A DNA stretch of 64,000 nt, taken from contig NC_134034.1 of assembly GCF_964204645.1 (NCBI RefSeq), positions 990,001 through 1,054,000 of the forward strand, written 5' to 3'. Each line of letters opens with the position of its first letter. Within the stretch, counting starts at the first letter, position 1. The notes under the pieces were generated by a model that was not told the origin of the DNA, made no database searches, and saw nothing but the letters and a program-made list of their open reading frames with translations. Below are positions 33,373 to 42,981 of the stretch, in pieces. Made by a program: the position numbers and the translations under genes. The stretch is from Tubulanus polymorphus (lineage: Eukaryota > Nemertea > Palaeonemertea > Tubulaniformes > Tubulanidae).

Positions 33373-34045
33373 CTTGATTTGTCTAATGTCAGTAAAACCG
33401 ATCGAAACGCCTTCAGTTCATCAGATTTACACGGTTTTTTAGGTGAATTCGGGGAAATCTTAGGGAAAAATTGATGACTTTCGCCAGATGGCGCTGCGCG
33501 TATGGACACGGATCCGGACTTTATTTCTTGTCGATAGACGGCGGTGTTAAAGCGGACGCATGGTCGGACGCCAGAAAACAATGCAAACAAAGTTTATTGA
33601 TTAAAGCGGGCCGTGCGAGGACGTATGGATAGTTTTCGCATTAATATCGCGATAAAGTGTATTTTTGTCTAACTGAGAACTGCAAGGATTCGACAAGAAT
33701 TATTTTCGAATTTATGTAGACCTATTAAGTCGACTAAAACCTCTTCTTAATGAATAGTCATTTCTATTCAAATTCCACCAGATGGCGAATACGTCGGCCT
33801 CAATGCGATAAGCATGTGTCGTACAGGCGTTTGTGGCATTTGTCACGATGAACCCAGTCGTTGTGCGGTAGGCAGGCTGTGACCGCGTGAGTTATCTCGG
33901 TTAATCTGTCTTTGGAAACCAAAATCAGAACGATGTGAAGCAAAACCGATTCAAAATCGGCTCATAGAAATTAGTGGAAACGTTACCGCTGACTCATTTG
34001 AAAATGGTACGGTAAAATTGATCCTAAGCGAGTTAGTCTGAATCG

Positions 34046-34180
34046 GCCGAAACGTTTGTAAATCAGAAAATGATTTCGGTTTCTTTCAGTTGTATTTCGA
34101 AGTATCGACTATATCGATAATGGTCATCTTCAGGAATAACGAATAAGGAATTATGTAAATTGAAACGTTACCCTTGAAGA
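34046..34180 (-). repeat. Diverged hammerhead-like repeat copy
   Basis: On the minus strand 'cctgaagatgaccattatcg' is followed by ATATAGTCGATAC, a decayed version of the core seen at 34654. A TTGTGGGATTCTATC end-like word lies about 55 bp to the right. Confidence 0.4.
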
Positions 34181-34544
34181 TAACTAGGCCTATAAGGATA
34201 TAGTCAGAACTCACTATAGCTAAAGCAAACATTTTTCTTGTGGGATTCTATCGGGTATTTTACAGATAGTTGGGGCCGCGAATGTGGACTATGTTCATGT
34301 ATCTGAGTTATCACTAATTGCAAGCTCATGCTTATAAATAGGTTAAATTAAGGACTCTTCGTTTTAGAGTCCAAAGTTCGACGCGAACGTGGAAAAAGAC
34401 ATTATAATGTTGGGCGGTTGTGATCAATCATTTGTCAAATCGCTATACAATTATCAGATGTTTGTTCATTGAGTGACCTTTGAAGTTTAGATAGTTAAAC
34501 CAGGTCGTTCACGATTGGTAGAACACTATATCCGTGTTGACGCG

Positions 34545-34747
34545 ATGAGGAGAGAATCCCACAATGATAATAAAAGTCCGAAAATGAAACTTCGAGATAG
34601 TAGTTTATTTCAACGTTTCGACTATATCCTAATAGTCCATTATTCCTGAAGATGACTATTAGGATATAGTCGAAACGTTGAAATAAACTACTATCTCGAA
34701 GTTTCATTTTCGGACTTTTTATTATCATTGTGGGATTCTCTCCTCAT
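34545..34747. repeat. Near-perfect foldback, 93-bp arms, 16-nt spacer
   Basis: The left arm (34545-34637) and right arm (34654-34747) are reverse complements except for one extra T. Each arm carries 'gactattaggatatagtcga' then AACGTTG and ends in ATTGTGGGATTCTCTCCTCA. The spacer plus right arm gives CTGAAGA, a GACTAT/ATAGTC hairpin and GAAAC, a hammerhead-type core. Confidence 0.9.
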
Positions 34748-35471
34748 AAACCAAATCGTGTTCGCGCTTAGAGCTGGCGTATAAGTAGTTGTTGCTCTGT
34801 TGTCTGGGAGGACAATTACTTCCTGCCTCCACTATACAGGTGTTTGCGTCGGCTTATGGCGGAGTCAAAGGTTTTGCAAACTGAATTCCGATACACTGGC
34901 AGCAGAGTAGAGAGAAGGTCGCGGAGGTTGAGTGCTTGCGTACGAAACCTCGATTCTCAGAATAGCTCCATGATTAATGGTACGATTGCTAGGGATGTAA
35001 GACGCCGGTTTTAGGATCGTGTGCTGCTGACTGCTGGAAATGCTGCACTGCTTTCCGAAACTAACCTGTACGCAATCGAGTATCTCAGGTCTATGATAGT
35101 TTCCCTTCCTAATTACTTTTTTGTATCTCGGTCATCACGCGGCTGTGGCCAACGGATCCATTTCCCTAACCCCTGCTGACCAGAGTCGAGGAATGTATCA
35201 ACTCCTATTCAATGTCCATTTAGACAACCTACAGTTTGTATCAATTCAGTTCGTCTGTACTTGGATAAGACTGATAAGACTAGTAGATCGATAAGACCCC
35301 ATAAATCGGCGAGCGGTAACTTTCCACAGCACAGTTCCCGCGCAGACGCACCAATAGGATTTATCCGAGCACGCGGTGTTCACGTGATGCGCTCGGGCTT
35401 GGCGAAGAGCCAAATGTGCGAATGAGGCCTCGTTGAGATAAGAGCCAATCAGCGCGAATGCTCACGGCTGG

Positions 35472-35480
35472 TATAAAAGG
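35472..35480 (+). promoter_or_regulatory. TATA box of a plus-strand promoter
   Basis: TATAAAAGG is preceded at about 23 bp by a CCAAT box in AGCCAATCAG (35445-35449). A second CCAATAGG lies at 35351 and an E-box CACGTG at 35381. The local DNA is GC-rich with many CG pairs. Transcription would start near 35503. The nearest plus-strand coding exon with an unpaired acceptor is at 42972, so this may be the PHD gene promoter. Confidence 0.6.
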
Positions 35481-35502
35481 CGCGCAGATGACGCGCGATC
35501 GG

Positions 35503-35652
35503 GATTGCAATGAGAGGTAGTGATGGTTTGAAGTACGGCTGGTCGTCTGCTTCGTGTGGTGGAAGAGCGCGCACGATTGAACGTATCGGCGCCGTGTGTA
35601 GTAGCGTCGTGAAGGCGAGGGCGGTTAGAGCAACTTAAATCAAATCGCTACG
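35503..35652 (+). promoter_or_regulatory. Probable non-coding first exon with upstream open frame
   Basis: The segment runs from about 30 bp after TATAAAAGG to a donor CTACG-GTAGGT at 35653. It holds an ATG at 35510 opening a 42-codon frame (MRGSDGLKYGWSSASCGG..) that stops at 35638 before the donor, which would act as an upstream open frame. Linking it to the PHD gene 7.3 kb away is an inference. Confidence 0.45.
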
Positions 35653-36831
35653 GTAGGTTATTTTCAAAACAAATAGCATGTTATCGCTTATTAGTATTCT
35701 AAAATGATTTTCCGTCGCGAGGCCCGCGGTTTTCATGAGCTAAATATCGATAAACTGTAACTTGTGCCGTCGCTGCAAGATATCGTGGCTGCTGGAGAAG
35801 CGATTGTGAAACCAGCTCTCAGCGGGTGCCCGGTTGACTGCAAGATAACGCCTGTGAATATGAATACCGCTGAGAATGTTTTCAAGTACTATGAGGAATA
35901 AGCTGGCTGGAAATAAACCGCTCGCGAAAGAATTTTAAGTAAAATGTTGATATTCCGCGAGAGATATCGTTGTCGTTTTAAATCCACTCGTGTGATGTCG
36001 GTCGCCCGCATGAAAACGGTGCCACAAATTGAAGATTGTTTTATTTTTTTCTCGATGTGAATCGCTAGCTCGGAGATCGATCGGATACTTTCCGAGATTA
36101 GCCGGAAATTTCCGAACACGGCGGCCGTGGGTTTAGTGCGTTTATCAGCGATGAAACGAAACTACGATATGACCTCACATGCCGATACTGACACTGATCC
36201 AGGGTACTCATGCGAAACGGATTATGAAGGGGAGATATGTGGAATTTTGGACTCGGGGACGTGAAAAGCGACGGAAGATCAAAGGGCCCAGTTGACATTT
36301 CTGGCGTGTTCATTCACGATTTTGCACTTAAATTGAAATTGTGATTGTGGATAATGATAAATGTATCGATTATTCACGTGTAGCATCAGCTGCTGATTAT
36401 TGGTAGCAAATTAATCACTGGAATTAGTTTTAGTTTTGGTTTTCGAGATGATGAGGATTGTTCGATTATGGTACGGGAACAAAGACTGCACAGACGCCCA
36501 TAAATAATTCTTAATGGGCGTCATCTCACAGGCTCGATTGTGTGACAGTAAACAGCACACTCGCTTATTTCTAGTTAGTTTGGATCTGGCTTGTTAATTC
36601 GGCTGCAAACACATCCCGAAGATCGTCGTCTTACTGTTTTTAAAGTAAATAATGTTATTTCTTCTGTTATCGGATGCATGACTTCGAATCCCGAACTCGA
36701 TAGAGCCCAATGTCCGACTTGTCTGAGTGGATAAGGGTTTTTTTTACAAAAAGTGGCACAAAAATTGATATTCCCAAAAACATCCGACTCGAGCGGAGTT
36801 TATTGTAATATTATTTCCTTATGATCAAATG

Positions 36832-37058
36832 TTAAGGCTAAACAAAAATGATACCTTGTTTCTCCGCAGCGGCCGGGTCATTTTTGTAAAATATGATAAA
36901 ATTTATAAACAGTTCATTTCTATACCGGCCGGGTCTGTTACGTTAAAATTGATCACGATTTTAAAAAAAGTAATGTATAGGGTAGATAGGCGGCCGGCCG
37001 GGTCAACATTTAAGCTCAGCAGAGCGGAGAAACAAGGTATCAATTTTTTTTAGCCTAA
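36832..37058. mobile_element. Inverted-repeat element with CCGGGTCA motifs, copy 1
   Basis: The ends are 'ttaaggctaaacaaaaatga' running into TACCTTGTTTCTCCGC, and the inverse of 'ttaggctaaaaaaaattgat' running into the same word. CGGCCGGGTCA occurs three times inside. A diverged relative lies at about 39380-39690. It is flanked by TTA-like bases. Confidence 0.7.
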
Positions 37059-37084
37059 CACTGTGAGTCCGTGTTGTATCCCGA

Positions 37085-37290
37085 TATCTATAGAGAATCC
37101 CAACACTGATAAACGAGAAAGATTAAGTCCAAAAAGATTCATTCAAGCTGATGATTTATTGACTCTTTCTTCAACGTATTCTTGTAGATGACTTTAAGGT
37201 TATAGTCGAAACGTCGAATGAATAAATTATTAACTTCAAGGAAACACTTTTTAGCTTAATCTTTATCATGTGTGAGATTTACTATAAATT
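37085..37290 (+). repeat. Diverged foldback relative of the 34545 element
   Basis: AGAGAATCCCAACACTGATA on the left mirrors TTTATCATGTGTGAGATTT on the right. 'gatgactttaaggttatag' then TCGAAACGTC sits near the middle, as in the cleaner copy at 34654. Confidence 0.5.
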
Positions 37291-38234
37291 ATCAAATATA
37301 TTGTATTGTGTTATGTAACTATAAGTGTCAAATGGTCATTTGTTTGTTTTTGAATAATACGAAGAAAACAAACATACCCCTCTCCAGGCCAGGTGTTTAC
37401 GGAAGCCCCGAGGGTCCGTAAGAGACAATAAATCCTAAAACAACCAGGTCATCTCTGCACAGGTCAAAGATCACTCGTGCGTTTGTAATCTTCCTCTAAC
37501 CCGGGGCAGGTCGTGTGCTTTACGTAATAACCTAAAGAATGAGCCTTAAATTATTCTAAAACAATACTGTCAGAAAGGGTCGTTACACGTGACTGCTGAT
37601 GTGGTCTTAATCCAGAACAGGCGTGGTGGTCAGTCGTTCGGCGCCATACATTTTATAAACGTTTAGAAACTTTGATTACGGGATTAAGCCGGCGTCCTCT
37701 GTTATAATCCCTCGACATCTGCGCGACGCTCAATCAAGAGTCTATTGTAATAAGATAAAATAACCCACTATCTACAGATTAAAAGCGCTCAAAACCGTAA
37801 ATAGTGGGTTTTTATCTCATTATCCGTTCACCACGTTTGAGTGTGGTTATCGTTCTAGAGTCTGTGGTGGGGTGGAGTATATAGTTAGACAACGTTTAGG
37901 TGACTCGAGTGGTATATTTGATTGACGGCGTGTAAGTGATAGACGTTATTAAACCATTCGGTCTCGCCGAACCCTCATAAACCGATACTCAACACCACTG
38001 AAATACCGGGCGGATATAATTTAAACGATTCTAGGGTATAAACTATACGTAGACCTGTAGAATATAATAAGATCGGGTTTTGAGTCGGGAGACGGCGTGT
38101 AGAATTCGTAGAATGGCGGTCCTCCGTGGAATCGAAGGTCGAGGTAGGTCAGAGTTTATGAGGTCACTCACATCTCGTATATAAACGCGTTCGCGTATTA
38201 TAGAAAACGTGTGAAATTTTATTCTTTGCTCGAA

Positions 38235-38465
38235 CAGGGAAGTGTGATGAGATGGAATACGGACGCTATTGTGCAGCTCTTGTCGAATGTGCGTTGTAAT
38301 TGCCCTAAAGCCGATAACGGTTCGTCGGCGAGCGCTTTGTTACGTAACGCGCCGATAAGCGATAACCAGCGAGATCGGGAATCTCCGTAATAATTCAGTT
38401 GTTTCCGAATATCGGTTTTTCATCCCATAATAAACTTATATAAAAATTCTCATCACACTTCCCTG
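38235..38465. mobile_element. hAT-like non-autonomous element, 231 bp
   Basis: The ends are CAGGGAAGTGTGATGAGA and its perfect reverse complement (18 bp). It is flanked by a 7-bp direct repeat GCTCGAA (38228-38234 and 38466-38472). CAGGG-type ends are typical of hAT transposons, whose usual duplication is 8 bp. Here 7 bp match exactly and the eighth differs. The interior is non-coding. Two copies reduced to the terminal repeats alone lie at 58440 and 59299. Confidence 0.85.
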
Positions 38466-39497
38466 GCTCGAATCAGTATTAGTTGAGACAAATAGTGCTT
38501 TGAAGGTATTAGTTTTGAGCTTTCGCCTTTAGTACGCCTTTTCGCCTTCATCGTGCCCCCCCCCCCCCCCCGGTATACTATATACTGAGTGAGAATAACT
38601 ATTAGGATAACGGTCAAGAGAACAAATTGCTTGGTTTTCATCGAAGTTTTGAACTGGTTTTTATGGAATTTTTAAACTGTTTTTTATTAAGTTTTGATCT
38701 ATTTTTTATGGAAGTTTTCAACTGGAGTCAGGATTGATAGTAGTTTGTTGTGAAAGGAGGAAACGGATTATTCAGTAATTTCTCGGATAGTTCGCTCATA
38801 AACCCGTTATTTTCACGGCCCGCCGTGAATCAGAGCGCGCGTTCACAGTAACCCATTCCACACTCACTCGATATACCGAAAAATGCCAAACGCAATCGGC
38901 CCGTTCTAAAATTTCGCTCGGGCCTGCTCGGATAGTTTTGATCGGCCCAAACGCACAAGGGTCCATATTTGGCACCGTGTGAACAGTGTGTTGATGTTCC
39001 GAACCAAATTTGAACCAAATTTGGCCCGGACCTAAAAACGATCGTGTGTGACCGTGGCTTATGAGTATGTATATATTATGTGTATTGCAGTAGCGATGTT
39101 GTATATCAGTTGATAATAATTGCTTTTGCTAATGTCACCAGCCCGGTCGTTATCATTTATCACAATCCATAATTTATTCATAATTCATCGTCGTTGTCTG
39201 TTTAAGTTAATTTATTCATGCAGTTTTGTGCGAATAACATTAAATTAACCTAATGAAAAATACGCCTTGTGTTTCACAACGTATCAATCTACCGGTTACT
39301 ATGTTATAATGTAGGTTACAGATTGTTTATCAAAGTACGAACTTGTAGCTATAAAATGTAAACTTGTAGTAGTAGCTCCTGCGGGTCTTTTGGCAAAAAA
39401 ATTGATACAAATTGTTTCCCATTTCTGTGAGCTAAAAAGTTGACCCGGTCGGCCGCCTAGCTAATACCATGTACATGACAAAGCTAACAATAACCCA

Positions 39498-39527
39498 CGA
39501 GCAATTATCTAATTAGATAATTGCTCG
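39498..39527. repeat. Perfect 30-bp palindrome
   Basis: 15-bp arms, CGAGCAATTATCTAA and its reverse complement, no spacer. Confidence 0.95.
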
Positions 39528-39529
39528 TA

Positions 39530-39578
39530 GCAATTATCTAGTTAGATAACTAGATAACTTATCTAACTAGATAATTGC
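39530..39578. repeat. Perfect inverted repeat, 20-bp arms, 9-nt loop
   Basis: The arms GCAATTATCTAGTTAGATAA and its reverse complement flank CTAGATAAC. It begins 2 bp after the previous palindrome and shares GCAATTATCTA with it. Confidence 0.95.
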
Positions 39579-39708
39579 TCGTAGCAATAAAAGCCTCGCA
39601 GCTATAGAAATGAACTGCAGTTTACAAAATGACCCGGCCTATTGTAAGGCGAACCCGGAAGGTTAAAAAAGGTATCACTTCATATAGCCGTATTTGAAGT
39701 TGTTTTCA

Positions 39709-39769
39709 AAATAATGTCCTAAATAAGATTAATGATCTAAATTAGATCCCAACAATTAGGACATTATTT
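39709..39769. repeat. Inverted repeat, 14-bp arms
   Basis: AAATAATGTCCTAA (39709-39722) and its exact reverse complement (39756-39769) are separated by 33 nt. Confidence 0.85.
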
Positions 39770-39810
39770 AAAAAAAAAAAATAGAAAATTAAAGAAAATC
39801 GAATGCACTG

Positions 39811-39839
39811 TACATATGACTTATTATAAGTCATATGTA
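39811..39839. repeat. Perfect 29-bp palindrome (1-nt centre)
   Basis: 14-bp arms, TACATATGACTTAT and its reverse complement, around a single T. Confidence 0.95.
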
Positions 39840-39843
39840 GTCA

Positions 39844-39864
39844 GATGAATTAGACTAATTCATC
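39844..39864. repeat. Perfect 21-bp palindrome (1-nt centre)
   Basis: 10-bp arms, GATGAATTAG and its reverse complement, around a single A. Confidence 0.95.
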
Positions 39865-39910
39865 GGCCATATTACTATCATAATAAATGTCACGAAATGT
39901 TTGTTGGGAT

Positions 39911-39942
39911 CATGGACGTATAAACTAGTTTATACGTCCATG
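39911..39942. repeat. Perfect 32-bp palindrome
   Basis: 16-bp arms, CATGGACGTATAAACT and its reverse complement, no spacer. Confidence 0.95.
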
Positions 39943-40429
39943 TTTGGATCTATTCTTTGTGTTACTACTATAGGGCTTAATGGCACTAAACGTGCGGGAC
40001 GACTCATTCACGATATCTGTATAGTAATAGTAATAGACTGATGAAAATTAATGTGCAAATTGCTATAAAGCAATTCAGAGTTATCTATTTGAAATCTCTC
40101 ATCCGTGTTAGATTAATGTTTATGATAAAAACATAAAGCAAAGCGGCTTAAATCTTCTTTGATGAACCGACAAAAGCTGTTGCCCTGAAATACCAAAAAC
40201 TACTACTACATAGTTGACCACCGTTGACATATCGAGAGAAAAATAAAAAATATTTTAAAAACGTAACAAGGGTATTTACAATATATACAAATACAGTGTA
40301 CTATTTACAATTGACAGACTACAGGAGGGATCTATATACATCTAAACCATCTTTTATAAAAAAAATGCGCCCGACTTGGGACCGATACCAGATGTGGTAG
40401 CGTCGAGAAAAAAAAATATTTCGACAAAC

Positions 40430-40510
40430 ATCTGAGTTGAATGGTTATCTCTGAGTTGAATGGTTATCTCTGAGTTGAACGGTTATCTCTGAGTTGAACG
40501 GTCATCTCCA
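40430..40510 (+). repeat. 19-bp minisatellite, 4 units
   Basis: Units of CTGAGTTGAATGGTTATCT with one or two changes. Confidence 0.85.
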
Positions 40511-40847
40511 GATCCGAACGGAGGCCCGTTATTAATTCGGCTCCCGGGGATCCGAATCCGAGTGGAGTAGGAAGAATGGTGTCATCAATTATAGTAATGG
40601 CGATACGGGGATTATGACCATTATCGAGTCCGGACTTTGACTGATGTAATTATCGTTAATGTGTATATTAGTGTAACACGGGAGACGAGGGGATGCTATT
40701 GTTAAATAGTATATATATATTTGAGATATACGGGCTTTCGCTACTGACAGTAGCTCCATTTGGTGAATGAGTGTGCCGAGACCGATGAGTGGTGACCAGG
40801 GATTAAGTAAGTACAGTATATGTAGAAGCTAAATAGAGGATAGTCTG

Positions 40848-40944
40848 CAGCCTGTTGCTCTGAAAGTTGGTTAGACTTAACACAGTTGACATAGCGACAA
40901 TTAAAAGTCATAGTATTTCAAATTTTCACCAACTGCAGCCCCTG
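40848..40944. mobile_element. Short element of the TTGCTCAAAAGTTGG family
   Basis: It starts CAGCCTGTTGCTCTGAAAGT followed by TGGTTAGACTTAAC, and ends CACCAACTGCAGCCCCTG. The order matches the copy at 58814-58941. Confidence 0.55.
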
Positions 40945-42172
40945 ATATGTAGAAGATGTATTGAATTTCATCGAGAGCTAACAAATTTGCTAAATCTATC
41001 TCAAACTCAATGGAAATACCATTAATGCCAGTTTCGTTTTAACGCCAGATTGTTCATCAGTCCTAGCAGTCCTGGTAACGGTGGAATTGATGATTGCGTG
41101 ACCTGCTATCTTTGAATAAGAGTAGAACTCATTGTAATTCGGATTACTAGGGTCTGAGCGGGACTGCCCCCCAGATTTCTCAGAATTAAGTAAAAACCAA
41201 ATTATGAATAATAGTTTTAACGGTTCCAGGTTTAAATGGACCAAATATTCCATATCCGAACTCGACGAAAATCCCGACTGCAAGTTCTGCTGTATATATT
41301 AGTGTATGCTACAGGCGTACGGTTATTAGAATTTTTTATGGCTCTCTCGCGGGTAACATTACCGGATGATGTGAACGCCACGGAATAATATATCCATAAA
41401 TCACTCCTCTCGTAAACGTACGGCGCGCGCATTCTAATTGCATTTGCATATGGAAGCTGTATCGCCCCCCGAGCTGCTTTCAGAAACTTTCATAATTTGA
41501 CTAGAGTATTTTTGGGGAGTTGAAAAGGGTTATCAGTTTATAATGACTAGGTCTTGTTAAACAGAATTGTGGTAAGCACTGTGATCTTAGAATTGTATAT
41601 TCTGGACATTGAAATAAAAAGTGATATTCATTTCCAATTACATTTTGGTTGCATTTTAAACAAAATCTCTGGTTTTGAGGTGTATTACTTTATCTACCGG
41701 TTTCAATCGGTAGTTTGTGATTACTACATCTAAACCGGCACAATGTGCGTCGCAATGAAATAGGGAGGTCATGCAAATATGGTTCGAACTTTAGTTGCTC
41801 CTCGATGCGCGATGTAATTCAGGCTAAGGTATACAATACCGCTTATAGAAAATGGGTGAAAACATCGTGAGTCGTCTTTATAAAATGAAGCGTTCGTTTT
41901 CTCGGATACAGGCGATCACAGAGCTGCTTGAAATCATTTACCGCGTAACAACAGTTCAGTTTTTTTTGGATCCAGGAGCTGCACAGCTCGGAGTTAAGAA
42001 GACTCCACTCGTATAGACTTTACTTAGTTCTAGTGGAAATTGGCGCGAGCTATTTTGATCTATAGAGTTAACACGCTAAACTGTTTAACCTGAATAATCT
42101 AGCTCTGATTTTTGCGAGCTCAATTAATGGTCGTCGACCAACAACTCTCCTTTATCCTTCCCCACATGTGAC

Positions 42173-42315
42173 CAGGGGCCGGTTCCATGGACAGGGTTTA
42201 GACTTAAGACCGGTCTAAGACAAACGTAGTTCTATAGCCAATCTAACAACTTTAGACCAGTCTTAAGGTTTAAGACCACTTTCGGTCTTAAGTCTTGACT
42301 ATGGAACCGACCCCA
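42173..42315. mobile_element. Short inverted-repeat element, GGGGCC family, copy 4
   Basis: The ends are CAGGGGCCGGTTCCATGG and the inverse of CTGGGGTCGGTTCCATAG. The interior contains 'gacttaagaccggtctaaga' and CAATCTAACAACTTTAGACC, the exact words of the 47-bp minisatellites. Confidence 0.8.
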
Positions 42316-42981
42316 GAGCTACAACACAACTCCCCAATCTCGCGCGCATCTAGGCCTCTAGTATCGACACGATAACCTTAAAAGGGCAGTTTTTACCCTC
42401 CAATGTGTGTTACTGTGAAAGTATTTGCGGAATTCTCATCTGTTTGTTTATATACGAGCAGCCGATAAAATCTACTCGACGTATCCGTTCAACTCGGTAC
42501 TAGAAAATAAAGTGATTAATGATCACGGTGCTATGTTAACAGCCGCATGTATTATTCCCTGCAACGATTATCGGCCGAACATAGACTAACACTTGACGCT
42601 TAGCCTGCCATCTATCGGAAGTTCGAACAAGTGGAATTGATATAAATGCGAGTTCGCGCGCTTGCTAAAAATGGACTTATCCCAATATATAACATCACCA
42701 TAGCGGAGTGCTCGTTGACTAGTCAACTGACTGACCGTATATTCGAGGATGGATTTACATATCATTTTGGGTTGGACCGACATGCGACTAGCGTGCCATC
42801 TATCTGGCATTCAATCAACTATAATACACGCACGCAATTCGTTATCACGAGTGCATTTATAATTCATAATTGTTTATCTTGAAGAGAATGTTCTGTTCAC
42901 CAACGCCTTCCTTTGTGAATTGCCATCGATGTATATGATCTATCATGAATTTGTATGTTTCGTTTACTTTCAGAAATAAAG

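Larger units (their letters stand above)
39380..39690. mobile_element. Inverted-repeat element with CCGGGTCA motifs, copy 2 (diverged)
   Basis: It contains ATTGATACAAATTGTTTC and GACCCGGTCGGCCGCCTAG on the left, and TATAGAAATGAACTG, TTACAAAATGACCCGGCC and AAGGTATCA on the right. These match the element at 36832-37058 in the same relative order and orientation. Two large palindromes lie inside. Confidence 0.5.
33373..42981. other. Interval without recognised coding exons between NDUFA10 and the PHD gene
   Basis: It holds a strong TATA/CCAAT promoter with a probable non-coding exon (35.45-35.65 kb), a foldback, several short transposons, a palindrome cluster, a poly(C) run (about 38557-38572) and a 19-bp repeat (40430-40510). 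The remaining stretches (for example 37.3-38.2, 38.7-39.3, 40.9-42.1 and 42.3-42.9 kb) show nothing I can support. Confidence 0.5.
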
